A stretch of DNA of 64,000 nt from Lepisosteus oculatus (GCF_040954835.1 NC_090709.1:44462490-44526489), one strand, 5' to 3'. Shown: positions 1 to 10,300, numbered from the stretch's first letter. Made by a program: numbers and translations. Notes: generated from the letters alone by a model not told the origin.

Positions 1-131
1 CCCCAGCTGGGAGACTCACAGTGATCATTCTGCACCAGTAACCCCAACTGGGAGACGCACAGTGATTATTATACACCAGTAACCCCACCTGGGAGATGCA
101 CAGTGATCATTCTGCACCAGTAACCCCAGCT
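1..131. repeat. 41-bp tandem repeat, about 3.2 copies
   Basis: Repeat starts fall at about 1, 42, 83 and 124, each opening with CCCCA and running through a GGGAGAYKCACAGTGAT core to a CACCAGTAA end. Copies differ by a few substitutions. The array probably extends left of the window. Confidence 0.9.
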
Positions 132-946
132 TCATTCAAATACACCGTTTGCTCCTGCCTACTTGTTTACTATTGGTCACAAATTTATATAGTGTCGTAG
201 GAAAAAAAACGGTAAACAGTTGTAGATAGTTTGCCAAGGTTAATTTATGGCTGGTTTAACAAAAATGGATTATATACAGTACATGTATTGTAATCTCCTC
301 ATGTGGGCTTTTTCTCTCCTTTCCAATTTGGACCGGCGGAGATGGAAGATAAAAAGAGGTTTATTCAGACCTCTGAACTTCGGTGTTGAAAGGGCCAGTG
401 CCTCAGTCCAGTGAGTCCAGGGGTCTGTGACTCTGGTCCAGTCAGTGCAGGGCTCTCTGATCCTGACCCAGGGAGAGCTCAGGTCTAGTGAATCTTATAG
501 GTCACCCTGAATCACCGGTTTTATTTATGTTTTTTCCAATGATTCCTCAGTTACTTAATTGAACAGACCACCTGTTTAATTGATCATAGTCAAGGTGATC
601 CAGGCCTTTATTGATTGATCAAAGCACTGTTATTTACTCCTGGTCCTGGAGCATGACAGGTAAATTTATATGAGTGAGAGCCTTGTAACAGTGCCAATCG
701 AGTCTAATTATATGAAGAGTGTATTCAAGCCAATATGTGTCCTTTGATTATATGCTTTGCGAGGAGAGTTTGGAGTTTCTGCAAAGAGTTTTACACATGC
801 ACTTTTTCTGTTGGGGGTACAGTCTCTTTCTGCAGGATCAAGATGGCTAACCTCTCATAACCACTTGACTCACCTGGATAGATCCTTTTCAGTCAGTTAA
901 CTGGGTTTCATTTGACCTATAATGACTGGAGTGGTTGAACCCTGGG
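132..946. other. No gene recognised
   Basis: No convincing exon or RNA gene. Positions 390-485 contain loosely repeated CCAGTSAGTSCAGGG-like words, a possible degenerate short tandem repeat. Confidence 0.5.
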
Positions 947-1185
947 TTCAGTTCTGTTCTGCTGTCTGCTGTCTGGAGGTGGTATGTCCCTCCAGTTCAT
1001 GTGTGTTTCTTATAGGTTTGCCCCAGTTTCCTCCCACAGTCCAGAGACATGCTGGAGGGTCAATTGGCTTCTGGGAAAATTGGCCCTGATGTGAGTGTGT
1101 GCATATCTGTGCCCTGCAATGGGCTGGTGTCCCTGGGTTAACGTAGTCATTCATCTGCCCTGCCTTGTGCCTGTGGCTTATGGCT
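947..1185 (+). mobile_element. tRNA-derived SINE, body and tail
   Basis: Contains the characteristic fish SINE body: CCTCCCACAGTCCAGAGACA, then a GGTCAATTGGCTTCTGGGAA stretch, then CCCTGCAATGGGCTGGTGTCC. The tRNA head is missing or too decayed to see. It belongs to the same family as the copies near 1.6, 3.0, 3.8 and 7.5 kb. Confidence 0.7.
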
Positions 1186-1584
1186 CGCCCACATTGGTTC
1201 AAGGATGTTTCAAGGATGCAAACGATTTAGCATAAACACCTCAGTCTTTTCCCTGAGTCACCTCCCTGAGTTTTGCATCAAAATTTTGTTTTCCCTGCCT
1301 GCACGCTGGTTTAAATCATTTGAATTTCATTTGCTGCCCGCTTCTCGGCCTCCGCTAATCCCTCTGTATTGCCTGCGATCGTCTGCGGTCTGGACTGGTC
1401 CACTCATCTGGACCTGAGCGAAGTACAGAAATGACTGGGGGGCCGATTGCTCATCAAGAAACCTGTGGCCACCAGCCTACCAACTCAGAGGTTGTACCTC
1501 CTTAGACCCTTAATCTTGATTATATGATATTCCATCCGCCCACCTGTTCCACCTCATCCAGTTCAGGGTGGTGGCACAGCCAGA
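1186..1584. other. No gene recognised
   Basis: Mixed-composition sequence between two SINE copies. Short open frames here have no family resemblance. Confidence 0.5.
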
Positions 1585-1850
1585 GCTTATTCCACTAAAC
1601 AGCAGGCACAAGGAGTGGTACTCCATCACAGTGCACACACACTCACACCCGCACTAACTCTCCCAGACGTCAGTGAATATACCAGCATGCCTTTCGACTA
1701 GGGAGGAGACTGGAGCACCCAGAGGAAACCCAGTGTGAGCACAGTGTCGAATATACAAACCAGACCAGAAGCAGAACTGAACCCAGCATCCCAGCGCTGA
1801 AAAACTGCAGTGCTCTAGCCCCTGTGCCACTTCACAATGCATGGGCAGAC
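1585..1850 (-). mobile_element. tRNA-derived SINE, reverse orientation, degenerate
   Basis: Read on the minus strand it starts with a tRNA-like head (GTGGCACAGGGGCTAGAGCA) and passes into the SINE body, with the GGTTTCCTC word and a GTGAGTGTGTGTGCAC run. It is more decayed than the copy at 3.8 kb. Confidence 0.55.
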
Positions 1851-2046
1851 CCATTTGAAATCCTCCCCCAGGGAAGACGAAACCACTCAAAACGACAGCC
1901 ACAATTGTAGGGTTGAGAAGTGCCGGGCCATTCCCTGACCGGATGTTCTTCTCCAATGCGTTGGCCCGTCGTGGGCTGGCTTGGCCAGGCATCGCGAGCT
2001 GATCACCCCCTGCTCCAAAGCCTCAACCCTGCCTCCCGCGTTTCAG

Positions 2047-2400
2047 GCCTCTGGGCGTTGGCCTCACCTCACCGCTACCACTTCATGAGCAAGCGCAGGA
2101 CGTGGGGGGGGGGGGCTCGGGCGTACTGCAGGGGCCAGTACAAGGACATGGCTACCGTGAGCGGGCCAGCCGACCTGGAGCAGCTCCTCGCCTGGATCGG
2201 CCTGTACTACGTCTGGGACCTGTGGCAGTGGTCCCTTGGGGGGGGCTACCTCTACGGCGCGGGGAGGTCTGCTTTCACCAGCTGGTATGCAGGAGAACCG
2301 AACAACTACGGCAGCAAGGAGAACTGCGTGGCGATGATCAGCAGCGGGTTGTGGGCTGATCGCCCTTGCACTTTCACGAGGTATTCCGTTTGCTATCAAG
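2047..2400 (+). CDS. Lectin exon: first C-type lectin domain
   Basis: Begins after a TTTCAG acceptor and ends at an AAG|GTAAAT donor. It encodes YHFMSKRRTW, YCRGQYKDMATVS, WIGLYY, WYAGEPNNYGS, ENCVAM and VCYQ. The four canonical CTLD cysteines are visible (YC, NC, PC, VC). The sugar-specificity motif is EPN. The usual second calcium motif WND reads WAD here, so calcium-dependent binding may be weakened. A run of 12 G near 2104 codes a Gly-Gly-Gly stretch in the first helix and is a likely hotspot for length errors or sequencing error. Confidence 0.85.
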
Positions 2401-5400
2401 GTAAATGTCCCATGAGTCTTTTACGATCTTTCTCGCACGAATACTACATGTGTAGTCATTATAATGCAGCCATATCACCCTGCAACTCACAACTGGCAAC
2501 CTACTGAAGCTAAACAGGTGTGAGTCTGGTCAGTACTTGGATGACCTCCTGGGAGAAACTAAGGTTGCTGCTGGAAGAGGTGTTAGTGGGGCCAACAGGG
2601 GGCGCTCACCCTGCGGTCCATGTGGGTCCTGATGTCCCAGTTTAGTGATGGGGACACTATACTGTAAACAGGTGCCGTCCTTCGGATGAGATGTAAAACC
2701 GAGGTCCTGACTCTCTGTGGTCATTAAAAATCCCAGGGTGTCTCTCGAAAAGAGTAGGGGTGTAACCCCAGTGTCCTGGCCAAATTTCTAATTGGCCCTT
2801 ACCAATCATGGCCTCCTAATAATCCCCATCTATGACTTGGCTTCATTGCTCTGCTCTCCTCCCCACTGAGAGCTGCTGTGTGGGGAGCGTTATGGCGCAC
2901 TATGGCTGCCGTCGCATCATCCAGGTGGGGCTGCACATTGGTGTTGGTGGAGGGGAGTCCCCATTACTGTTAAAGCACTTTGAGTGGAGTCCAGAAAAGC
3001 GCTATATAAGGAGTGGTTAGCATCACTTCCTCGCGGCACCAGGGCCCTAGGTTCAAATCTTGGGTTGGCAAGGTGGAGTTTGCATGTTCTCCCCGTGTTT
3101 CGCGGGGGTTTCCTCCAGGTGCTCCAGTGTCCCCCACAGTCCGACGCTCTGGTGGGTGAATTGGCTGCTGGGAATGTCTGACCCCAGGGCTTGTGTCTGC
3201 GTGCGGTGGACTGGCGTCCCATCCAGGTGGTATCCTGCCTGTTGCTTGCTGAGGCTGCTCCGTGACCCTCAACCAGACTACTGACTGGGGTTCACTTCTT
3301 CAGGGGGGGAAGGCGCAGCCGATCAATACTTCCTGGTGGCTGAGGCCAAGAACTGGACAGAAGCCCTGACGTTTTGCAGAGAACATTACACCGACCTGAC
3401 CCGGGTGAGGAGCCAGAGCGAGAATGAGTTAGTAAGAGTCACGGCCGGAGGCAGGAAGGTCTGGATCGGGCTGTTCACCGAGCCCTGGAAGTGGTCCGAT
3501 GGGGACGTCTCCACTTTCCGCCCCTGGTACGAGGGGGAGCCCAACAATTATGGCGGCATTGAGAGCTGTGGCGCTGTGAATCTGCAGGGGAGCGCAAGAG
3601 GCTCCTGGAATGACTATTATTGCAATACCACCTACGCGTTCTTCTGCTACAGTGGTAAGTTATTGCGGGGCCACTTCGACAGCCTTATGGGGGTAAACAT
3701 GCGGGGAACGTCACCGGCACTTCGCTCTCTGCGACCGCTTGTCCAGTTTGCACTTGTGGTGGCCCAGAGTCGGTCCCAGGGTGCACTGGGTGCAGTGGTT
3801 AGCATTGCTGCCTCGTATTGCCTGAGCTCTGGGTTCAGTCTGCATGGAGTTTGAATGTTCTCCTTGTTTTTGCGTGGGTTGCCTCCTGCAGTCCAAAGAC
3901 ATGCTGGTAGGTTTTGAATGGGCTCCTGGGAAAATGAGCTGTGGTGTGTGCCCTGTGATGGACTGGCATTACTGCCAGGGTTAACCCTGCCTTGCACCCG
4001 TTGCTTGCTGGGATAGACTCTGGAGCCACCTCCGGAGCACCAGTCTTTTGTAATATTGTAAGTGATGTTTTGACGTCCTTGACCATATAACTGTCCCTCA
4101 GACCAGGCAGGTTGAATCACTTCAGAATGCTCCTTCAGAATGGGGTTTGCCTCTTTTATTGTCTTCTATGCTTTCATCCTTTCCTCCACAGGGAAGAGAG
4201 TGGTGCTGAGAGTGAGGATATTAATGGACTCGGAAGTGAATCCTAATGACCCAGATGTTAAAGAGTGGCTTCTGGTCCAGGTATAGGAAATCGACTACTA
4301 GACTGTGTCAGTGTGCATAGGTGGCTTGCGATATTCCAGGCTCCTCGTAAAGAAGAAACTAAGCAAATCATACTGTTGGAGCTGCAGTAGACAAAAAAGA
4401 TCATCCAGTCAATGCTATGCATAATGAGCCACACATTGCTACGTTATACAGAAATCAGAAATGCACTCAATCAAAATGTTTGTCACACATTACACGCAGT
4501 GGGTTCCTACCAATATGAATCATTATTGGGGATTTTCTTTGGTTAAAAAGCAGCATTTTAGGAATTCAGGAAACAATCAGATGAATATAAAGGGATAGTG
4601 TACTTATTATTGTAGTGTTACCTCACCTGGCTGGGGAAATCATTTGTGAAGAATGAGCCAGGGAGGCAGACGCAAGGGTCAAGTTGGGATGGAGGGAGGG
4701 GAGCAAGAGAAGATGAGCGCAGAGCTGTGGACAGACTGGGAGTATTTATAAACTGGGGTGTGGAAGTGATTAATAAACACAATACAAAACAAACAGAAGA
4801 AATTACTATTATCTTCCTTTTGGCATTTTGAATTAAGGGAACATATGAATAGGCCCAAAAGTGCAGGGTAGAGTTATAGAGTTAATAAGGGCTTTAAACT
4901 AGAATATAAGAGAGAGAAGACTGGAGATCATAGTTGCGGTTATATCGAAGCGCTGACCTTTCCCTTGCTGGCTTTGTTTATTGTATCATGCCTGCTCACG
5001 TTGGATTGCTCGAAGACCCTTCCGAGTAACCACAGCAACCGACGTGGCCACCTGTCAGTCACCTGGTTGCCATGACAGTTCAATCGGGTGGAAGATCAGT
5101 TCCACCTGCTCACAGTTAGCCACCACCTGCCTCCTTATCCAAGGGAATTGACAATCAGCCCCCCACTAGCTCAGTGTTAAGGAGTTCAGGCTTGAGCCTT
5201 GGTGTTCCTTAGTCAAGTTTTCCTTGATGCTTTGACCCCGTTTCCCTCAACCTTGCTCTTGGATTGCCCTTGTGTTTGCTCCTTGGCGTCGAAGATTTCT
5301 CGCCTCGACCTCGTCTCTTAGCTGCTTCGCTTGGGTATCTATCGGCTCCGGGCTTTGCTTGCTTTCGACGTCACCTCTCTGGCTGCCTCCCTGCTTCGTT

Positions 5401-5834
5401 CTGCGACTTTGAATCCCACTACGTCCCACGTTTTCCAGAGAGTTCACTCCAGCTGCCACCTCCCACTACAGACCACTATCACCCGCCACAGGCGCAGTCT
5501 GCTGCTGCTTCCCTGTTTCGCCCAGCGATTGCTTCCTCCCCACCGCGAAAAGACTGCAGCTCTCATTCAGGAAGACATACCGAGCCTGATTTCTGACCCG
5601 GGCGCTGTGGTGCTGTTCCCTCCGCAGCTGACGAGAGAGCTGTCCAAGCACACCGAGCTGAGAAACACCAGCCTGCGCTGGAGCCAGGAGGACAATGGTG
5701 TGGTGTTCTCGAAAGAGGAGGAAGACGGTGAGATGCTTAAGCAGCACAGCCTTGCCGTCGTGCGTTCTGAAAGCCGGGTAGGTCATCAGTGATGCGTTTG
5801 CTCCGCAGGGCAGTGCCACCCCATGGGAGACTGA
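2047..5834 (+). CDS. C-type lectin with two CTLDs, five exons, 5' end not found
   Basis: Putative exons are 2047-2400, 3304-3654, 4192-4280, 5628-5727 and 5809-5834 (stop TGA at 5832). Each is bounded by AG and GT(A/G)A-type splice sites. Phases agree throughout: phase 1 into exon 1, 1/1 between the CTLDs, 1 into the third exon, 0 into the fourth, 1 into the last. The first two exons each code a complete C-type lectin-like domain. The last three code a short polar tail resembling the C-terminal tail of fish mannose-receptor-like lectins (NDPDVKEW then LRWSQEDNG). Family knowledge suggests a secreted or membrane sugar-binding protein, and the EPN motifs suggest mannose-type specificity. The exon with signal peptide and start codon was not found between 1 and 2046, so the gene is 5'-partial here. 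No polyadenylation signal was assigned. Confidence 0.8.
2462..3018 (+). mobile_element. 5S rRNA-derived SINE (SINE3-like), near full length
   Basis: The head copies the 5S rRNA internal promoter region: GCAGCCATATCACCCTGCAA, then GAAGCTAAACAGG, GGTCAGTACTTGGATG, and CCTGGGAGAAACTAAGGTTG. The body includes GGATGAGATGTAAAACCGAG. The tail ends with AAGCACTTTGAGTGGAGTCC and AAAAGCGCTATATAA, the tail shared by fish SINE3-type elements and their partner LINEs. It lies in the intron between the two CTLD exons. A second copy is at 43.8 kb. Confidence 0.85.
3019..3290 (+). mobile_element. tRNA-derived SINE
   Basis: Degenerate tRNA head with a box B-like GGTTCAAATCTTGG, followed by GGAGTTTGCATGTTCTCCCC, GGGTTTCCTCC and GGACTGGCGTCCCATCCAGG. 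It abuts the 5S-type SINE tail directly and ends just before the second CTLD exon. Confidence 0.75.
3304..3654 (+). CDS. Lectin exon: second C-type lectin domain
   Basis: Starts after CTTCAG and ends at an AGTG|GTAAGT donor. It reads DQYFLVAEAKNWTEALTFC, HYTDLTRV, WIGLF, WKWSDGD, WYEGEPNNYGG, SCGAVN, WNDYYC and FFCY. All four core cysteines, the EPN motif and the WND motif are intact, so this domain looks competent for calcium-dependent mannose-type binding, unlike the first domain with its WAD. There are no stops in frame. An apparent upstream start is only a GTG within the exon; translation enters by splicing. Confidence 0.88.
3781..4035 (+). mobile_element. tRNA-derived SINE
   Basis: Clear head (GGTGCAGTGGTTAGCATTGC, then GCTCTGGGTTCAG), body (CAGTCCAAAGACATGCTGGT) and tail (CCCTGTGATGGACTGGCATT, GTTGCTTGCTGGGATAGACT). 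It sits in the intron after the second CTLD exon. Confidence 0.8.
4192..4280 (+). CDS. Lectin exon: start of C-terminal tail
   Basis: Acceptor TCCACAG, donor CAG|GTATAG. It encodes KRVVLRVRILMDSEVNPN followed by DPDVKEWLLVQ, matching the VVLRVK...NDPAV pattern of the tail of fish CTLD proteins. Ends in phase 0. Confidence 0.7.
4281..5627 (+). other. Lectin intron, with a possible LTR-like piece at about 4950-5580
   Basis: No exon seen. The pyrimidine-rich second half (TTGCTCTTGGATTGCCCTTG, repeated CTTGG/CTTCG words) resembles fish LTR or promoter-like repeats, but no clear element ends or target duplication were found. Confidence 0.35.
5628..5834 (+). CDS. Lectin terminal exons 5628-5727 and 5809-5834
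   Basis: The first exon (acceptor TCCGCAG, donor GACG|GTGAGA) encodes LTRELSKHTELRNTSLRW then SQEDNGVVFSKEEED. The LRW...DGVVF..EE pattern is the usual end of fish mannose-receptor-like lectin tails. The last exon (acceptor CTCCGCAG) adds GQCHPMGD and stops at 5834. The last exon is very short and less certain; read-through of the 5727 donor is the alternative. Confidence 0.6.
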
Positions 5835-6554
5835 GTGTCAGAAGATCAGTCTGCACAGGATTCCTCTGGGCAGTGTGAAACACTGGTCTACACAAAACGC
5901 CACTGGCGACAGACCGACATCAAACTTCAAATACCGTAGCATTTATATTAAGGTTCAATATATATGGATATGTATTTTAATATTTTCTTTATAAGTGATT
6001 CTTAAACATGAAGGTCTGGTCTCAGTACAGTGAAAATTCATTGAGAGTTGTTTAATGAATGTATATATATATTATCACATTTAAATGTAGTAGTATTATT
6101 AAAGTCCAAGGAAATACTATTTGAGAATTGTTTGCTTTGGTGTTTTTTTCTCTTGCGTATGTTTGGAAGGGAACATTTGATAAACCTTACTGGACAACTT
6201 GACTTTCTGACCAGCTGCTGAAAAGTTGGGTTTCAAAGTTTTAAAGAGAATGAAAATGGTTGGTCGGTTGATGGTGGATGACATTGAAGCCACAGGTCAG
6301 AACAGGTGGACTTACAGTAAGTGGAATATGATTGAACGTCAGATTTTCAATGTTGACGGCTTAGAGACTAAGAATAGACTAAACAGATTATGAACATCTA
6401 TTCTACACGGGGGGACACAGTGGGATCTTTGTAAATTATTCCATGTATTGTAAGTACATGTGTATAGGACAAACACAGAGCTCTAATAAGCTGAATTGTC
6501 TATTGGTATCATTACCTTTTCATATGTTCTTAAGTAATTTGATTTGTTATAAAT
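5835..6554. other. Lectin 3' flank, no other gene
   Basis: AT-rich after the stop codon. An ATTAAA-type signal near 6098 could serve polyadenylation. Nothing else recognised. Confidence 0.45.
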
Positions 6555-6800
6555 AATAATAATTGCTTACCCTTATATAGGGCTTTTGTGGACTCTCCAC
6601 TCAAAGCTCTTAACAGGTTAATGGGGATCCCCTCCACCCCCATGTGAGCAGTGTGACAGCTGATCCACTGTGAGAGTGTCTCCCTCTTGTGGCTGCAGGC
6701 GGTACTGCTGGCGCTGTGGAGTCTGTGAGCAGGGTGACAGCTGATCCGCTGTGAGAGCAGACGGGACTGCATGGACACTGGAATTCCGGGTTAAGCCGCA
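6555..6800 (-). mobile_element. 5S-type SINE tail fragment plus an 82-bp direct repeat
   Basis: On the minus strand the fragment ends in the SINE3-like tail (AAAAGCCCTATATAAGGG, then a TTATT run). Next to it a GTGAGCAG(T/G)GTGACAGCTG word occurs twice, near 6643 and 6725. Confidence 0.65.
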
Positions 6801-7454
6801 CTTCCTTAGTGACCGTTGCTATGCACGACTTTCATTTTTTTATTGCAACAACAATAATTCATACAGTACAAACAATAATACATATAACATATAACACCAA
6901 TAACACATTCAGGGGCTACAATCTGTAATACAGTTGCACTTGACAAAAAAAAAAGACTAAACAAGGTAAAAAAAGATCAGGTCCACACAGCTTTCACATT
7001 CTTACATTTAGAAATACTGTATTGTAGATAACGTCTGTTTTAAACTTTTAAACATGGGTCTCAGACCATTTAATTTTATCTATATAAAAACGCGTAGTAT
7101 TAATGATTTAAAAGGAACATACTTCAAGAAACTTCTTGAAGGAGACATACTGTATATATCTGTGCATACTCAGGGTTATAGTGCTACTTAATCACGCTGG
7201 CATGTAGGGAATAAATACTGGATTATAGTGACCATGCAGCTTGGTGTCGGTCACCAGAGTAATTAAACGCAGCAGTAATTGGCTTTGCTCCTAACAAGGC
7301 TGTCAAGAGAGGATCGAGGCTGTCAGGGTTGAATAAATCTGGAATATATCTGGTCAATATCTGAGGATGGAACTGCAGGGGACTTTCATGGGTGTAAGAC
7401 ATCGCCCAAGCTAGGTACTGTGTATCATTGTGTTCGTAGCTACTCTGTTATCCT
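6801..7454. other. AT-rich, no gene recognised
   Basis: Low-complexity AT-rich sequence. No exon, tRNA or repeat family identified. Confidence 0.5.
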
Positions 7455-7640
7455 ATGGAAGCACAAGGTTCAAGTCTTTTGCTAGGTCATATGCATGCAT
7501 CCAGGATGGATATTGGCGTACCTTGCTAGTCCAATAAGCGACACACGTACACAGAAGAACATGCAAACTCCATACCGACACCACTCTGGGTCTGGACTTG
7601 AACCAGGGGCACCTGCAGTATGAGGCAGCCAAGCAAAACC
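7455..7640 (-). mobile_element. tRNA-derived SINE, reverse, truncated
   Basis: On the minus strand: GTGGTTTTGCTTGGCTGCCTC, a box B-like GGTTCAAGTCC, then GGAGTTTGCATGTTCTTCTG. This is the head and start of the body of the family seen at 3.8 kb. Confidence 0.65.
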
Positions 7641-8062
7641 ACTGATCCATAGAGCTGTCAAATGCTCCATATATATCAAATAAGGAATCTCAGAGGCTCC
7701 TTAACACAATTCTAGCTCCTTAATCTGAAGCACTGGACAATAATGAGACAGGCCAATTTCTATGTTTATTTACTCAAAAATAAAATAAAAGGCAAACTGG
7801 AGCTAAATCACTTCCTACAATGTGGATGTCCAAAAGTGAACAGAGTTTTAAAAAACACTTTAACAACCCCCCTGGTAGTAAAAACATTCGCCACATAATT
7901 ACACTGTAATCAGACTTCCTGCAGTTTCAATGTGAAACATAAATCTTTCAGCTCAAACGTGTTCTTGCTCTGTGGTGTTGTCATTGAATGCAGAGCTTAT
8001 TAATATTCATGACCAGCATTCATGTTCCGCATGCCTGAAGTGTGTTGCCATCTTTTACTGCT
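7641..8062. other. No gene recognised
   Basis: AT-rich sequence with no identifiable feature. Confidence 0.5.
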
Positions 8063-8283
8063 TAATAATAATAATTAATAATAATCCCTTACATTTTTAT
8101 AGGGCTTTCCTGGACACTCCACTCAAAGCGCTTTACAGGTTAATGGGGATCCCCCACAGCCCCACCAGTGTGCAGCCCCACCTGGATGATGCTCCAGTCC
8201 GCTCAGCACACAGCAGCTCTCAGTGGGGAAGAGAGCAGAGTGATGAAGCTAGTTCAGAGAGAGGGGTTATTAGGGGACCCTGA
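8063..8283 (-). mobile_element. 5S-type SINE, 3' half, reverse
   Basis: Minus-strand tail AAAGCGCTTTGAGTGGAGTG preceded by GTGGGGCTGCACACTGGTG and GAGAGCTGCTGTGTGCTGAG, the same body as the copies at 2.5 and 43.8 kb. The 5S-like head is absent. Confidence 0.75.
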
Positions 8284-8315
8284 TGGGTAAAGACCAGAGT
8301 CTTTAGACCAGAAAG

Positions 8316-8346
8316 TTGCTTCTCGGCCTTTTGGCTAAGATCAAGT
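8316..8346 (+). pseudogene. U2 snRNA 5' fragment, about nt 2-32
   Basis: Contains GCTTCTCGGCCTTTTGGCTA followed by AGATCAAGT, matching the U2 snRNA 5' end with one mismatch near the start. The match stops after AAGT, and the sequence continues into the LINE 5' region. No U2 promoter or rest of U2 is seen upstream or downstream, so it is not a functional U2 gene. Confidence 0.85.
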
Positions 8347-8484
8347 TCAAGTGGCATGCCCGCAGTTCTTGTCTTTCCAAAGGTCTAGAAGGCGATCGAA
8401 GATCCTGAAGAGTGCTTGAGCTGGTATCGCTCTAGGTTGAGCCCAGGGGATTAAGGCCAAGTAGCAGCTGAGCTGGGTGGGAAC

Positions 8485-8830
8485 CAGTGCTTTCCTCTCC
8501 TCTCTCTACTCTCTCTCTTCTCTCTCTCTCTGTTTCCTTGGTCTCTGGGCTGGGAGTAGGTGCTCGTGGCCTGCCCGCGGCGCTTGCTTTCTCCTTGAGA
8601 CTCGGAAGCGCTATCCGCTCCCTCTCTCTCTGCCTCCTTGGCCTCTCGGCTGAGAGTGGGTGTACGTGGCCTGCCCGCGGCACTCAGTCTCTCCTCGAGA
8701 CCCTCGAGAGCACTTTCAGCTCTCCTCTCTCTCTGCCTCTCCTGCCTCTCAGCCGGGACCGAGTATGTGTGGCTCACCACAACAACCTGTCTCCCTCCTC
8801 GAGACCAGCGAAGGCCTCCTCCTATGCCTG
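8485..8830 (+). repeat. LINE 5'UTR tandem units, about 104 bp, roughly 3 copies
   Basis: Units start near 8520, 8622 and 8729. Each has a CTCTCTCTCTG lead, a CCTTGG or CCTGCC word, GGCCTGCCCGCGGC (first two) and a CTCGAGAC word. 5'UTR monomers of this kind act as promoters in some L1 lineages; a promoter role here is inference. Confidence 0.7.
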
Positions 8831-8953
8831 CACCTAGCTGGGCTTTGCCCACAAGGACAAAGGCCAGGGATCCCTGGCTGCTCCCCACAGGGTCTTTGCT
8901 TTCTCTCTTTCTCTCCCTTTTTCCCTTCTTCTTTGTTCCAGGAAAAAGAGAAG

Positions 8954-10300
8954 ATGGCAGACAAGAGGAAACTGATCTGGTTCCACTGGACCAGAAAAGG
9001 AGAGACGATGCCAACTGCAAAAACCTTCTTCATGACCTTCCTGAGAGGGATCCTGCAATTGGTGGCTGGAGATCTCTACTGCCTTCAAGACAACAAGGCA
9101 GAGAAATACATGGAGGCCTATATGGCCACGGACTCCTCATACGAGAAGGCAACAAAACTAATCACAGAGAAAGGTAAGCACACTGGTTTCTCTGATATCA
9201 GGCCGGAGCCGATGAGGAGGATAAACCAGATGACCATCACAGTCCACACATACAATCCCTATGTGCCAACGGAACTGATAACAGCGTTCCTAGGGAGGTA
9301 TGTAACTGTGGCGGGCCAACCGACGGAGATAAGGGACAGTCTCGGCATCTGGTACGGCAAACGCCAGTTCCGAGTCCTCCTGAGAGAGGACCCAGAGGGT
9401 GTCGACGGTTTCCAGCACCCTCCGGCCCGTTTCAACATCGGATCTGACAGGGGATACCTTTATTACCCCAGGATGCCGGATTTCTGCAAGAAGTGCAGAC
9501 AGTCCGGCCACAAGGAGAACACATCGTCAGATGTCACAACTGCAACAAAGAGGGGCACCTGGCAAAAAACTGCCGGGTTGCCAAGACGTGTGATGGATGT
9601 GGCGCCGAGGGACACCTCCTTCGCCAATGTAAGGTAAGCAAACCTTCGTTTGCGCAGGTGGTGGAAGCCGGCCGGGAGAAACTGGTCTCTAGACAAAGGG
9701 AGGGAGGTGAGAACAAAGAACCCGCACCTCCCCCGCAGAGAATCGAAACTGCCGAGGCCACACCCCCAGCTGCACCAATGCCACAAGATGGCCGCCAGGA
9801 CGGCGGACAAAATGGCTGACCGGAGGAAGGGCCCTGGATAACTTCCAGCAAGAAGGGAAAGAGAAAGCGGGAGAAGCGAAGCAGGGCGGATCCACCACCG
9901 GAAGGACAGAAAAAAAGAGTGGTGGGGGAGAACCGTTTCCTCGTCCTATAGGAAATGGAACATCCCTCCCCAGAGGCCCAGGAACAACCAGAGAAGGCAG
10001 CCCAGGAAATGGAAACCCTCCCCCCCGAAGCCCAAGGGCAACAGGAGGAGGCAGCCCAGGAAGCAGAACCCCCCTCCACAGAGGCCCAAGGGCAACAGGA
10101 GGAGGCAGCCCAGGAAGTGGGGACCCCCTCCCCTGAGGTCCAGGAGCAACTGGAGGTCCCCGAAACAACTGGAGAAAGGGAAGAAAAGAGCCTTCCCGAA
10201 GCGGTGGAGGAGAGTATCCTCGAGGAAGACGAGGATTACTTTGAAGCCGCCCTGGAGCCAGGTTCTGATGGTAGGGCTGGACCTTTCCAGCATCTATAAT
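8954..10300 (+). pseudogene. LINE ORF1 (nucleic-acid-binding protein), frameshifted
   Basis: ATG at 8954 gives MADKRKLIWFHWTRKGETMP. The frame stays open to the first knuckle (CKKCRQSGHKENT, 9485-9525). There a short deletion relative to the right copy shifts the frame. The next knuckles, CHNCNKEGHLAKNC and CDGCGAEGHLLRQC, lie in another frame (9493-9819), which stops at 9819. A Glu/Gln/Pro-rich C-terminal part resumes at 9955-10299. The intact family protein would have three CCHC-type knuckles and an acidic repeat tail. Function by family: RNA binding during retrotransposition. Confidence 0.8.
9973..10150 (+). repeat. 54-bp (18-codon) coding repeat in LINE ORF1
   Basis: Unit EAQGQQEEAAQE plus six variable residues, about 3.3 copies. 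The right LINE copy has about five. Period 54 bp is measured from the CCCAAGGGCA words at 10031 and 10085. Confidence 0.8.

Noticed and set aside
5264-5819. Overlapping frames on both strands between 5.25 and 5.82 kb
   Set aside because: Only the short spliced segments 5628-5727 and 5809-5834 fit the lectin gene; the rest is pyrimidine-rich intron.
8316-8346. Functional U2 snRNA gene
   Set aside because: Only ~31 nt match; Sm site, 3' stem-loops and PSE/DSE promoter are absent.
8451-9020. Minus-strand 189-codon Arg/Glu-rich frame
   Set aside because: Antisense of the pyrimidine-rich LINE 5'UTR; low complexity.
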